In this document: one piece after another, positions 1 to 7,759 of the stretch
How the letters are laid out: every line of letters begins with the position of its first letter
Position numbering within the stretch: the first letter of the stretch is position 1
Source: a bacterium
Lineage (GTDB): Bacteria; Actinomycetota; Acidimicrobiia; Spongiisociales; ZC4RG35
Reading direction: 5' to 3'
DNA length: 35,998 nt
Assembly: GCA_024638655.1 (NCBI GenBank)
Contig: JAHEJW010000021.1
Location: 7,522-43,519 of the forward strand
The notes under the pieces: generated by a model
Database searches by the model: none
What the model saw: only the letters and a program-made list of their open reading frames with translations
What the model was told of the DNA's origin: nothing
Program-made: the position numbers and the translations under genes

Positions 1-345
1 GATCGGATCGAGTCTCTCGAGGTCGGCGATCAGCCGGGTGCTTTCAAGAAGCCCAAGAGCTTCGACGTCCGCACTGTGATGGACACCCACCCATGGGAGA
101 CGGGTGGGGGAGAAGAGGTCGAAGCCGACGTCCGTTTCGACTCGGATGTGGCCTGGTGGGCGGCTCGCACCCTCCGCGTTCCGGAGCCGAAAGGGGACCT
201 GAGGACAACAGTGCCCGTTGCCAACAGGGATGCGTTCGTTGGGTGGATCCTCAGCTTCGGAGACTCCGTCGAGGTGCTCGGACCGCCTGAGCTCAGAGAG
301 GAGATCCGCTCCAGGGTCGCCGCCGCACTTGAAGGTGTCGAATGA
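1..345 (+). CDS. pafB: PafB, C-terminal part (WYL-domain regulator)
   Basis: The frame is already open at the left edge, so the start and N-terminal helix-turn-helix lie outside. The first visible residues, DRIESLEV, match the end of a WYL domain, where an Arg-Ile pair follows the core. About 100 residues of the C-terminal extension follow, ending in EGVE. The stop overlaps the ATG of pafC by four bases (ATGA at 342-345), which suggests translational coupling. In actinobacteria PafB and PafC form a heteromeric transcriptional activator of the SOS-independent DNA-damage response and usually sit beside the Pup ligase gene pafA. The identity rests on the residual WYL end plus the adjacent second WYL gene and the tat-helY synteny. 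Another WYL regulator cannot be excluded from this fragment alone. Confidence 0.75.
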   Translation, partial: DRIESLEVGDQPGAFKKPKSFDVRTVMDTHPWETGGGEEVEADVRFDSDVAWWAARTLRVPEPKGDLRTTVPVANRDAFVGWILSFGDSVEVLGPPELREEIRSRVAAALEGVE

Positions 346-1286
346 CGAGCGCCAGGACCGTCTCACGACTGTCGAGGATCCTCGCTCTGATCCCGTACGT
401 CCTCGAGCGAGAGGTGGCCGACGTCGATGATCTTCTCCAGCGATTCGACTACACCCGCGATCAGCTGACACGTGATCTCAACACGGTCTTCGTCTGCGGG
501 TTGCCCGGGTACGGGCCTGGAGATCTGATGGAGGCCTATATCGATGAGGACGACGTCATCATCGATGCAGCCGACTACTTCACCAACGCCCCGCGACTCA
601 GCCCAACCGAGGCCCTAGGCCTTCTTGCAGCCGGGATGACGGTCATCGGAATGGGGGAGGCGAGCCCTGCTTTGGAGTCGGCCGTTGGGAAGCTGGCCAA
701 GGTGGCGATCCCGGAAGCGGATTCTGCGCTGACCGTTGACCTGCTGGATGAGTCGAAGAACGTGTCAAAACTGCGTAGAGGCGCCGCGGACCACAAAGTC
801 GTGCATATCACCTACCGGTCCGTGGGAAAAGAAGTGACCACCGAACGTGACATCGAGCCATGGGCGGTGTTCGCAACCCTCGGCCGCTGGTATGTCATGG
901 GTTATTGCCGACTCGCCGATGACGAGCGAACTTTCAGGGTCGACCGCATTCGCGAGCTCACGGTGCTCGACGAGGACTTCACCCCACCCAAGAGGATCCC
1001 CGAGCCAATGGTCGGATATACGGCTTCGGCTGAGGACGTGGTGTGTCTGATCGACCTGTTTCCCAACGCCTACTGGGTTCTCGAGTACTACCCGGTGGAT
1101 GTGGTGACCGAGACGAAGAAGAAGACGAGGATCCGGTTCTCGGCGCCGGACCCAGAGCTGCCCGCGCGGCTTTTACTGCGTCTCGGCAACGACGCCAGGC
1201 TGGTTCGGGGCGAGGAGGTCGCAGAGCGGGTGAGGCAGCTAGGTGAGAGCCTTCTCCGGAGTCATCAAAAGGGTCTAGCGACCTAG
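342..1286 (+). CDS. pafC: PafC, WYL-domain transcriptional regulator
   Basis: This 314-residue protein starts with a helix-turn-helix-like segment (about 5-55). It continues through a linker to a WYL domain at about 150-210, where RDIEPWAVF, GRWYVMGYC and RVDRI are the recognisable parts, and ends in a C-terminal extension domain. Length and order match PafC, the partner of PafB in the mycobacterial DNA-damage activator. WYL domains are thought to sense a nucleic-acid ligand. It overlaps pafB by four bases and is followed by a small zinc-ribbon gene and tatA, the order seen in M. tuberculosis apart from the extra small gene. The WYL core looks intact. The naming relies on domain plus synteny. 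Confidence 0.88.
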   Translation: MTSARTVSRLSRILALIPYVLEREVADVDDLLQRFDYTRDQLTRDLNTVFVCGLPGYGPGDLMEAYIDEDDVIIDAADYFTNAPRLSPTEALGLLAAGMTVIGMGEASPALESAVGKLAKVAIPEADSALTVDLLDESKNVSKLRRGAADHKVVHITYRSVGKEVTTERDIEPWAVFATLGRWYVMGYCRLADDERTFRVDRIRELTVLDEDFTPPKRIPEPMVGYTASAEDVVCLIDLFPNAYWVLEYYPVDVVTETKKKTRIRFSAPDPELPARLLLRLGNDARLVRGEEVAERVRQLGESLLRSHQKGLAT

Positions 1287-1355
1287 CGAACGCAGCTTCA
1301 GTTTTAAAGCTCGTCTGCCGATCAACCCCTACATATGGGAGATCGGAGACGAGAG

Positions 1356-1646
1356 ATGACAACCATCAAGACGACGTGCTCACGGTGCGGTGACATCCAT
1401 CTCACACCAGCTGATGTCGCACTAGAGCTGCGTCCGGGTGGTCGACAGGGTGACTACTGGTTCACGTGCCCCCATTGCACGTACACGCAGCGTCGGCCCG
1501 CCAATGCGAGAGTGGTGAGCGTTCTTCTCGCCACGGGAGTGCAATTCGAAGTCATCAACCCGGACCCGATCACGGAACGAGAGATCGAGACTTTCGTCGC
1601 CGCCCTAGAGGCAGAGCCGGATCCGCTCCGCCTCCTGGCCGGCTGA
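1356..1646 (+). CDS. small zinc-ribbon protein, function unknown
   Basis: This 96-residue protein has two CxxC knuckles, C8/C11 (TCSRCGD) and C38/C41 (TCPHCTY), spaced 26 residues apart as in a zinc ribbon. A C-terminal helical part (EREIETFVAALE) follows. I chose the ATG at 1356 because GGAGACGAG precedes it and the first Cys pair follows closely; an in-frame ATG at 1335 would add seven unconvincing residues. It lies between pafC and tatA, where M. tuberculosis has no gene. The ribbon could bind nucleic acid or a protein partner, but no known family is recognised. A downstream stem-loop at 1695-1728 may end its transcript. Confidence 0.7.
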   Translation: MTTIKTTCSRCGDIHLTPADVALELRPGGRQGDYWFTCPHCTYTQRRPANARVVSVLLATGVQFEVINPDPITEREIETFVAALEAEPDPLRLLAG

Positions 1647-1689
1647 TCTCAGTCCCCCAGGCGACGGGCACCAAGGGCAAGGTGCTCCT

Positions 1690-1930
1690 CGATGTGAAGG
1701 TGACGATTCGGGGGAGTCGTCACCTTCAGCTATATGTCGAAGGACTTTGGCCGTCTGGCAGGCTGCTGTCCCGGCGACCCCTTCGGGACTCGCCCGAAAC
1801 CCCTCTGCTTCGTCCAAGCAGTCGCCGGTCCGCCCAAGCTGATGAGACGCCACGGTGGTCGACCGGGGGGAGGCCAGTCCGCCGTTCTGCTGAACGGACC
1901 TGGTCGAAACGCGACCTACCCATCGCAAGG
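1690..1930 (+). other. non-coding stretch with multiple nested stem-loops
   Basis: The 303-base gap 1647-1949 holds no convincing gene. It contains several helices: the 12-bp hairpin at 1695-1728; an outer 8-bp helix, CCGGCGAC 1771-1778 with GTCGCCGG 1821-1828, enclosing two hairpins (TTCGGG 1782-1787 with CCCGAA 1793-1798, and CTGCTT 1805-1810 with AAGCAG 1816-1821); a two-part hairpin at 1872-1905 (GGCCAG with CTGGTC, then CCGTTC with GAACGG around a TGCT loop); and an alternative helix GGTCG 1902-1906 with CGACC 1912-1916. The closed three-way-junction layout is more than random GC-rich DNA normally gives. I could not match it to RNase P, tmRNA, SRP RNA or any common riboswitch core. It could be an undescribed RNA or a tatA leader. 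Confidence 0.35.
1695..1728 (+). terminator. strong stem-loop, possible terminator
   Basis: A perfect 12-bp inverted repeat (TGAAGGTGACGA at 1695-1706 and TCGTCACCTTCA at 1717-1728) encloses a ten-base GC-rich loop, 48 bases after the zinc-ribbon stop. No U-run follows, so it would be an atypical terminator. It may instead be the first helix of the structured region that continues to about 1916. Confidence 0.5.
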
Positions 1931-1934
1931 CCTT

Positions 1935-1940
1935 TAGCAT
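1935..1940 (+). promoter_or_regulatory. putative -10 element of tatA
   Basis: TAGCAT ends nine bases before the tatA ATG, and no convincing ribosome binding site lies between them. This would give a leaderless or nearly leaderless mRNA. No clear -35 is seen. Confidence 0.25.
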
Positions 1941-1949
1941 CGGCGGCAC

Positions 1950-2333
1950 ATGCTTCAGGGTGGCGAGATCATCATCATTTTGCTGATTGCACTGGTCGTG
2001 CTCGGCCCGACCAGGCTGCCCGAGCTGGCCCGACGAGCCGGCAAGCTCGCCAGTGAGTTGCGTCAGGCGGCGCGCGATGTGACCAGCGGTCTCGAGGCCG
2101 AGGTCGCCGATCTCCGCCAGGTTCGGGACGAACTACAGGATCAGGTCGAGGACCTGAAGAAGCCACTGAGGGAGATCCAGGAGGAGGCGAGAGCCGTCGA
2201 CCCCCGAAAGCTGGAGTGGAAGGGCCCCAAACCGATATCAGGACCGACGCCTGAAGACGCCATGAGAGATCTGGAGGAGATCGAGGGCGGGCAAGACCAG
2301 GGCTCCGACACCGAAGAGAGCTCGGGACAATAG
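1950..2333 (+). CDS. tatA: twin-arginine translocase subunit TatA/TatB
   Basis: This is a component of the Sec-independent Tat pore, which exports folded proteins carrying twin-arginine signals. The 127 residues show the family layout: a short N-terminal membrane helix (about 6-19), the hinge GPTRLPELARRAG, a long amphipathic and coiled-coil helix (about 30-85), and a polar acidic tail. The tail and the missing Phe-Gly hinge are somewhat TatB-like, but the linkage to tatC fits actinobacterial tatA. The stop TAG is directly followed, in the same frame, by the GTG of tatC. TatA versus TatB cannot be decided from sequence alone. Confidence 0.85.
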   Translation: MLQGGEIIIILLIALVVLGPTRLPELARRAGKLASELRQAARDVTSGLEAEVADLRQVRDELQDQVEDLKKPLREIQEEARAVDPRKLEWKGPKPISGPTPEDAMRDLEEIEGGQDQGSDTEESSGQ

Positions 2334-3044
2334 GTGGCCGACGAGCCTCAATCGATTCTCGAGCACCTCGACGAGCTGAGGTGGAGAGTTCTCAAGATCT
2401 TCATCGCCGTCGCTGTCGCCGGAATCGCTGCGTTCGTGTTCGCAGACCCTCTGCGATCGATCCTCGAGGCGCCTTTTCATCAAGCGTCGCCGGAATCAGA
2501 CTTGCAGAGCCTCGCCGCAGCCGAGCAGTGGGGAGTCTTGATGCGAATCGGCCTGTTCGGCGGTGTCATCCTCGCCAGCCCCGTGATCCTCTATCAGATC
2601 TGGGCCTTCATCACCCCGGCTCTGACCGGGACGGAGAGGAAGTGGGCCTTCCCGATCGTCGCCGCGCTCGTGGTCCTGTTCGTCGGAGGGGTGCTGTTCG
2701 GCTACTGGGTGCTACCGAGAGGGCTCGAGTTCCTCCTCGAGCTCTTTCCCGACGTCGAGACCAACCTTCGCATCGGTGACTACTACTCGTTCGTTCTCCG
2801 ATTCCTACTCGCCTTTGGTCTCGCCTTTCTCTATCCGGTCTTCTTGTTCGCCGCCGCGGCAGCCGGCCTTTTGTCATCCGAGCAGCTCGGCAAGGGACGA
2901 CGATGGGCGGTTCTCATCGTCGTAACCGGAGCGGCCCTGATCACGCCGAGCGGTGACGCTTTCACACTCCTCGTGCTTTCCGTCCCGCTCTACCTCATGT
3001 ACGAGATCACCTATTGGCTCGTGCGATTGACGCTGAAGCGATGA
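2334..3044 (+). CDS. tatC: twin-arginine translocase subunit TatC
   Basis: TatC is the polytopic membrane receptor that binds the twin-arginine signal peptide. The 236-residue product has the conserved N-terminal helix HLDELRWRV and six hydrophobic segments. A typical GLFGGVILASPVILYQIWAF stretch is present, together with the later ITPSGD and LMYEITYW motifs near the end. The start is the GTG immediately after the tatA stop with no spacer. The stop overlaps the ATG of helY (ATGA). Length is normal for the family. Confidence 0.95.
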   Translation: MADEPQSILEHLDELRWRVLKIFIAVAVAGIAAFVFADPLRSILEAPFHQASPESDLQSLAAAEQWGVLMRIGLFGGVILASPVILYQIWAFITPALTGTERKWAFPIVAALVVLFVGGVLFGYWVLPRGLEFLLELFPDVETNLRIGDYYSFVLRFLLAFGLAFLYPVFLFAAAAAGLLSSEQLGKGRRWAVLIVVTGAALITPSGDAFTLLVLSVPLYLMYEITYWLVRLTLKR

Positions 3045-5584
3045 TGGATCCGATCGAGGAGTTCTGGCGAGAAGTCGAGTTCGAGCCCGACCCATTCCAG
3101 CGAGAGGCAGCCGAGGCCATCGGTCAGGGGTCGTCGGTCGTAGTCACCGCGCCGACGGGAGCGGGCAAGACACTCGTCGCCGAGGCTGCCATCAATCGCT
3201 GTCTGGCCCGAGGGATGGACGCCTTCTACACGACTCCGCTCAAGGCGCTGTCCAACCAGAAATTCTCCGACTTCGTGCGCTCCTACGGCGAGGAACGAGT
3301 CGGCCTCCTGACGGGGGACAACGTGATAAACCCGGGTGCGGATCTCAAGGTCGCCACGCTGGAAGTGCTGCGAAACATGATCTACGCCGATCCGGGCCAG
3401 TTGGAGAATGTCGGGCTGGTCGTGCTCGATGAGGCGCACTACCTCCAGGATCGATCCCGCGGTGCCGCCTGGGAAGAGGTCATCATCCATTGCCCTGCCC
3501 ACGTTCAGTTCGTCTGCCTCTCGGCAACGATCTCCAACAACCATGAGTTCGCCGATTGGGTTCGAGAGCGGAGAGGGCCCACCCGTCTGATCACCACCAC
3601 CCACAGACCCGTTCCTCTCGAGCCCATGTACATGCTGAAGGACAAGACCGGGTCCCGGACACTCCATCTCCAGCCGATGTTCATCCAGCGTGAGGGTCGT
3701 CGTCGCCCCAATCCGAGGCTCGAGCACATGCTGGGCCTGGAGCGGGGGAGAACAAGACGCTTCAAGACCCCGAACAGGGTCGAGGTCGTCGAGCGCCTCG
3801 ACGTCGAGAAGATGCTGCCTGCGATCTATTTCGTCTTCTCCAGGGCCGGCTGCGACACCGCATCGCGCAGACTCGTCGAGTCGGGCGTTCAGTTGACCAA
3901 TCAAGACGAGCGAGGACGCATCAGGGACATCGCAGAAGACCGAACATCTCACCTGGCCGACCCAGATTTGGGTGTGCTGGGATACGACCTGTGGTTGACG
4001 GGTCTGGAGGCAGGGGTTGCCGCTCACCACGCTGGTCTGATCCCGGCATTCAAGGAGACGGTTGAAGAGCTGTTCGGTCTCGGTCTTGTGAGAGTGGTGT
4101 TCGCGACAGAGACCCTGTCGCTGGGCATCAACATGCCAGCTCGGTCGGTCGTGATCGAGAGCCTCTCCAAGTTCAACGGTGAGAGCCACGAGATGCTGAG
4201 ACCCGGAGACTTCACTCAGCTGACCGGCAGGGCAGGGCGAAGGGGAATCGACGTGGAAGGCTTCGGGATCGTGCTCCACTCACCCTATGTTCGGTTCGAC
4301 AACGTCCGGGAAATCGCCTCAGCCGGGGCCCACGAGCTGACTTCGAGTTTCCGTCCTACGTACAACATGGCGGCCAACCTGATGGCCACCTACTCGAGAG
4401 ACCAGGCCGAAACCGTGCTGGAAGCCTCGTTCGCTGCCTTTCAGCACGAAGGGGAGTTCCTAGACACCGAAGCCCGAATCGACAGCTTGTACGCCCAGCT
4501 TGCGGACGCCGAGGCGAGAGCGAGATGCGAATTGGGTGACGTCGAGGAGTTTCAGGCAGAAGTCGAGTCGGTCGGACCTTCGCGTCGACAGGACGGGATC
4601 AAGTCCGTTCTGGGCCCTGGCGCCATCGTCGACGTCGTGGGAGGCCCGAGAGACGGACGCTACGCAGTCTTGAGAAGACTCTCGTCGAAGAGTGGTGGTG
4701 CGCGTTATCTCGTCTTGTCGACATCGGGCAAGGTATCCACCATCGGCTATCGACAGATCACCGATGCGAGCACGGTGGCGGGCTCGATCGAGCTCCCCCG
4801 TCCTTTCGAGCCGCGAGACCGCCGCTTCGTGCAGGACACGCTGAGGAAGATGCGGCGCGTAGGGGACCGCCGAGAAGAGCGGGTCCCGCGACCCAACACT
4901 GTGAGTCATCCCGTGGCTTCCTGCCCGGATTCCGCGGAGCACCTGACGGCTCTCAGGGAGGCAAACCGAATCCGGCGGCGCCTCGAACAGCACCGCAACC
5001 TGATGCGTGAATCCGGCCACGGGCTCGTCGAGGAATTCCGCTCCATACATTCGCTTCTCGAAGATCTCGACTACGCAGACGGCTGGGAACTGCGACCTCG
5101 CGGACAGAGGCTGAGACGGATCTACAACGAGCTGGACCTTCTCATCGCGGAGACAATCGAACGGGGCCTTCTCTACGACCTTGGGGCAGTCGAGTTGGCA
5201 GCCATTGCCTCGGTCTTCGTATACGAGCCGAGAACAGACCAGGAGTCTGCGCCCGATTGGCCGAGTGAAGACCTTCAGGAGAGGTGGCAGTCGATAACCG
5301 ACCTTTGGCAGGAGCTGGTCACGGTCGAGGAGTCCCACCGACTCAGCCCGACGAGGCGACCCGACCCTGGCTTCGGCACACTGGCCTACCTGTGGGCCAA
5401 AGGAAGCACCTTCGAAGACCTGCCCGCCCATGGCATGGCGGCCGGGGATTTCGTACGCGTTTCCCGACAATTGGTGGATCTGCTTCGCCAAATCCGAGAA
5501 GGGATCACCGAGCTTCGCGACGAAGCGGGAGCTGCTCTTCAGGCGATCGACAGGGGCGTCGTGGCTGCACAAGGGGTGATGTGA
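3041..5584 (+). CDS. helY: Ski2/Mtr4-type RNA helicase HelY
   Basis: This 847-residue superfamily 2 ATP-dependent helicase shows Walker A APTGAGKT (about 37-44), DEAH with DEAHYL (about 130), motif III LSATISN, a winged-helix region and motif VI TGRAGRRG (about 395-402). A long C-terminal DSHCT-like region follows. Such Ski2-like proteins unwind RNA and in actinobacteria follow tatC, as here. I chose ATG 3041, which overlaps the tatC stop by four bases. A TTG at 3014 would extend the protein into tatC without adding conserved residues. The stop TGA is followed directly and in frame by the TTG start of the lipid kinase. The in vivo RNA substrate is unknown. Confidence 0.92.
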   Translation: MMDPIEEFWREVEFEPDPFQREAAEAIGQGSSVVVTAPTGAGKTLVAEAAINRCLARGMDAFYTTPLKALSNQKFSDFVRSYGEERVGLLTGDNVINPGADLKVATLEVLRNMIYADPGQLENVGLVVLDEAHYLQDRSRGAAWEEVIIHCPAHVQFVCLSATISNNHEFADWVRERRGPTRLITTTHRPVPLEPMYMLKDKTGSRTLHLQPMFIQREGRRRPNPRLEHMLGLERGRTRRFKTPNRVEVVERLDVEKMLPAIYFVFSRAGCDTASRRLVESGVQLTNQDERGRIRDIAEDRTSHLADPDLGVLGYDLWLTGLEAGVAAHHAGLIPAFKETVEELFGLGLVRVVFATETLSLGINMPARSVVIESLSKFNGESHEMLRPGDFTQLTGRAGRRGIDVEGFGIVLHSPYVRFDNVREIASAGAHELTSSFRPTYNMAANLMATYSRDQAETVLEASFAAFQHEGEFLDTEARIDSLYAQLADAEARARCELGDVEEFQAEVESVGPSRRQDGIKSVLGPGAIVDVVGGPRDGRYAVLRRLSSKSGGARYLVLSTSGKVSTIGYRQITDASTVAGSIELPRPFEPRDRRFVQDTLRKMRRVGDRREERVPRPNTVSHPVASCPDSAEHLTALREANRIRRRLEQHRNLMRESGHGLVEEFRSIHSLLEDLDYADGWELRPRGQRLRRIYNELDLLIAETIERGLLYDLGAVELAAIASVFVYEPRTDQESAPDWPSEDLQERWQSITDLWQELVTVEESHRLSPTRRPDPGFGTLAYLWAKGSTFEDLPAHGMAAGDFVRVSRQLVDLLRQIREGITELRDEAGAALQAIDRGVVAAQGVM

Positions 5585-6469
5585 TTGGACGACTGGGTCG
5601 TGATCCTCAATCCGGCAGCCGGGGCACGGCCTACAACCGTTGATCGTGTCGTCGCCGCTTTGGACGCGGTCTCCGTGAACGGAGATGTCCATGTCCCGTC
5701 ATCCCCCGATGAAGCGGCCGAGATCATCACCCGTTCGGCCCGGGATGGGCGGAGTCGCTTTGCAGTCGCAGGCGGAGACGGCACGGCCAACCTGGCCGCA
5801 AACGTCTTGTTGGGACTAGGTCTCGACATGCAGCCGACACTGGGCATTCTCCCTGTCGGGACAGGATGTGACCTGCTCAAGACGTTCGGGCTTCCCATGG
5901 GATTACGCGAGGCGGCCGCCCACCTGGCTACGGACGACACTTACCTCATCGATGTCGCCACCCTCGAAGGTGCATGGGGCCTCAGGTATTTCCTGAATGT
6001 CGCCCAGGTCGGCGCGGGAGCGGCGGCTGCGGAGACCGCTCCGAAACTGAGCCGACGTCTGGGCAGCGTCAGATACCCCTTGGCCTTCGGTGTGCGGCTC
6101 CCCCGGTTCCCCAAAGCTCACGTACGCATCGAGACAGAGCGGCGCACCTACGAGTCGGAGGCTCTGGCGGTGATCATGGCCAACGCCCAGTTCTTCGCCG
6201 GTGGCTGGAATGTCGCCCCCAAAGCAACGTTGGTGGACGGTGTGCTCGATATTCAGGTGATCAACGCGAAGAAGATCCAGGCTCCTGCCATCGTGCCGAA
6301 GGTGATCCGAGGCACCCATTTGACCGACCCGTCGGTCAGGCGTTTCTCCGCAGCGGAATTCCACATCGAGACCGAGCCGGTTTGGCCTCTCGAGGCGGAC
6401 GGAGACCTGATCGGGAATACGTCGGTGAGCGGTCGGGTTGTCCCGGCCGCAATACGGCTGAAGATCTAA
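5585..6469 (+). CDS. diacylglycerol kinase family lipid kinase
   Basis: This 294-residue YegS/BmrU-type kinase is expected to phosphorylate diacylglycerol or a related lipid with ATP at the membrane. Motifs seen are ILNPAAG at the N terminus, the nucleotide-binding VAGGDGT (about 61-67), GILPVGTGCDLLKTF, and a C-terminal EADGDLIGNT. No transmembrane segment is evident. The TTG start touches the helY stop in the same frame. No other in-frame start lies upstream before the stop, and the product begins at the usual place, just before the first beta strand. Sphingosine-like or phosphatidyl-inositol precursor substrates are possible alternatives. Confidence 0.85.
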   Translation: MDDWVVILNPAAGARPTTVDRVVAALDAVSVNGDVHVPSSPDEAAEIITRSARDGRSRFAVAGGDGTANLAANVLLGLGLDMQPTLGILPVGTGCDLLKTFGLPMGLREAAAHLATDDTYLIDVATLEGAWGLRYFLNVAQVGAGAAAAETAPKLSRRLGSVRYPLAFGVRLPRFPKAHVRIETERRTYESEALAVIMANAQFFAGGWNVAPKATLVDGVLDIQVINAKKIQAPAIVPKVIRGTHLTDPSVRRFSAAEFHIETEPVWPLEADGDLIGNTSVSGRVVPAAIRLKI

Positions 6470-6494
6470 GCACACGCTGCCGATGCGGTTGTCT

Positions 6495-6500
6495 TATACT
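6495..6500 (+). promoter_or_regulatory. putative -10 element before DUF4193 gene
   Basis: TATACT matches the -10 consensus at five of six bases. It lies 31 bases before the ATG at 6532 in a short intergenic gap. No good -35 is visible. It would serve the long gene run starting with the acidic protein. Confidence 0.5.
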
Positions 6501-6531
6501 GCCGCGCCGCCAGCATCAGATTGAGACGAGA

Positions 6532-7035
6532 ATGGCAAAACAACCAGCTTCCGAAATCGAAGACAAGGACGTCGGCCTCGAGGAAATCGATGATGTCGAA
6601 GACTTGGAGGATCCTGAGGAGCTCGACGAGGACCTTGAAGACCTCGATGACATCGATCTAGTCGAAGACGACGACCTCGAAGAAGAGGAGGCATTCGAGG
6701 AGGATGCCGAAGAGGTCCTTGACGAAGCTGATGACGCCGATGACGCTGACGAGGACGAGAGCGAAGAAGACGACGACCACGACGACGAGACCGCAGAAGC
6801 GCTCGAAGAGCTCGAGAACCAGGAACTGCAGCTCCTGGAGGACGAGGCGAGCGAAGCGCTCCTGGTCGACGAGGTCGAAGAGCTACGAGCCATGAGACGG
6901 GCCGAGCTGACTATGAATGTCGACGCTCAGGGTCAGAAGTCCGACGAATTCGTTTGCCAATCCTGTTTCATGGTCAAGCGGATCAGCCAACTCTCCAACA
7001 GACGCAAGATGATCTGTCAGGACTGTGTCTCCTGA
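6532..7035 (+). CDS. DUF4193-type acidic zinc-knuckle protein
   Basis: The C terminus has FVCQSCFMVKR and MICQDC, giving four cysteines (C142, C145, C162, C165), the signature I know from actinobacterial DUF4193 proteins. Family members are around 100 residues, while this one has 167. The extra length is an N-terminal tract with 54 Asp or Glu in the first 90 residues, followed by a helical Glu/Leu-rich part. The ATG at 6532 lies downstream of a good -10 box. Its stop lies 11 bases inside the next gene, whose GTG start is at 7025. The family's function is not known to me. The acidic tail could mimic nucleic acid or bind basic partners, but that is a guess. Confidence 0.85.
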   Translation: MAKQPASEIEDKDVGLEEIDDVEDLEDPEELDEDLEDLDDIDLVEDDDLEEEEAFEEDAEEVLDEADDADDADEDESEEDDDHDDETAEALEELENQELQLLEDEASEALLVDEVEELRAMRRAELTMNVDAQGQKSDEFVCQSCFMVKRISQLSNRRKMICQDCVS

Positions 7036-7759
7036 CCAGGTCGTCTGCATAGTCCCGACCTACAACGAACGCGAGAACCTCCGAGAGATCGCGATCGCAG
7101 TGACAAATCAGGGTTACCGCCTTCTGATAGTCGACGACAACTCGCCGGACGGCACCGGTGACATCGCAGATGATTTGGCATCAACGAACCCATTGTGCTC
7201 CGTCTTGCATCGTCCCGAAAAGGAAGGTCTCGGACCGGCCTACGCGGCCGGATTCGACGTCGCATTGTCCGATGGGGCGGAAGTGATCATCGAGATGGAC
7301 GCCGACTTCTCCCACGACCCGGCAGATCTGCCGAGACTGGTCGAAGCAGTCGATCGAGGAGCCGACCTGGCCATTGGCTCGAGATACGTGCCAGGTGGCT
7401 CGACCCCGGATTGGCCTCTGCTCCGTCAGCTGATCTCCCGGGGTGGAAACTTCTATGCCCGCACGATGCTCGGCATTCCGATCAGAGATGCCACCGCAGG
7501 GTTCAGGGCATTCAGAGCTAACGCCCTCCGAGGCCTGCCCTACTCGACGTCTGAGGCTTCCGGCTACGGATTTCAAGTCGAGATGGCCTGGCGTGCCCAT
7601 AGTGGCGGGCTGCAGGTGGTCGAGATCCCGATTGCTTTCCGGGATCGCACCCGGGGCAACTCCAAGATGGGACTTCCCATCGTCCTCGAGGCGATGCGCC
7701 TCGTCACTGTCTGGGGACTTGGCAGATTGTGGCGGGCGCTACCGTCCCGATCTCGATGA
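7025..7759 (+). CDS. polyprenol-phosphate mannosyltransferase-like GT2
   Basis: This 244-residue family 2 glycosyltransferase resembles dolichol/polyprenol monophosphomannose synthases. Seen motifs are VPTYNERENL at the N terminus, the nucleotide-sugar motif IVDDNSPDGT, the metal-binding MDADFSHDP, and GFRAFRANAL. FRDRTRGNSKMG follows near the C terminus. There is no C-terminal membrane domain, as in the soluble Ppm catalytic domain. The expected reaction moves mannose from GDP-mannose to polyprenol phosphate for lipoglycan or glycoprotein synthesis. The GTG start is inside the end of the DUF4193 gene. The exact sugar is inferred. Confidence 0.85.
   Translation: MSPDQVVCIVPTYNERENLREIAIAVTNQGYRLLIVDDNSPDGTGDIADDLASTNPLCSVLHRPEKEGLGPAYAAGFDVALSDGAEVIIEMDADFSHDPADLPRLVEAVDRGADLAIGSRYVPGGSTPDWPLLRQLISRGGNFYARTMLGIPIRDATAGFRAFRANALRGLPYSTSEASGYGFQVEMAWRAHSGGLQVVEIPIAFRDRTRGNSKMGLPIVLEAMRLVTVWGLGRLWRALPSRSR

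Noticed and set aside
1839..1910. CTGATGAG and GAAAC as a possible hammerhead ribozyme core
   Set aside because: The helices needed for stems I, II and III in any of the three permutations do not form next to these motifs; the hairpin beside GAAAC does not abut CTGATGA.
1734..1937. 67-residue plus-strand ORF in the gap before tatA
   Set aside because: Composition is random and the region is better explained by stem-loops; no ribosome binding site.
3011..4279. 422-residue minus-strand ORF
   Set aside because: Lies fully opposite helY, whose helicase motifs are certain; the antisense product has no recognisable domain and reflects codon bias in GC-rich DNA.
4460..5692. 410-residue minus-strand ORF
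   Set aside because: Opposite the 3' half of helY and the start of the lipid kinase; no motif, antisense shadow.
6516..6893. Ser-rich minus-strand ORF
   Set aside because: It is the exact antisense of the Asp/Glu tract of the DUF4193 gene, which explains the Ser repeats.
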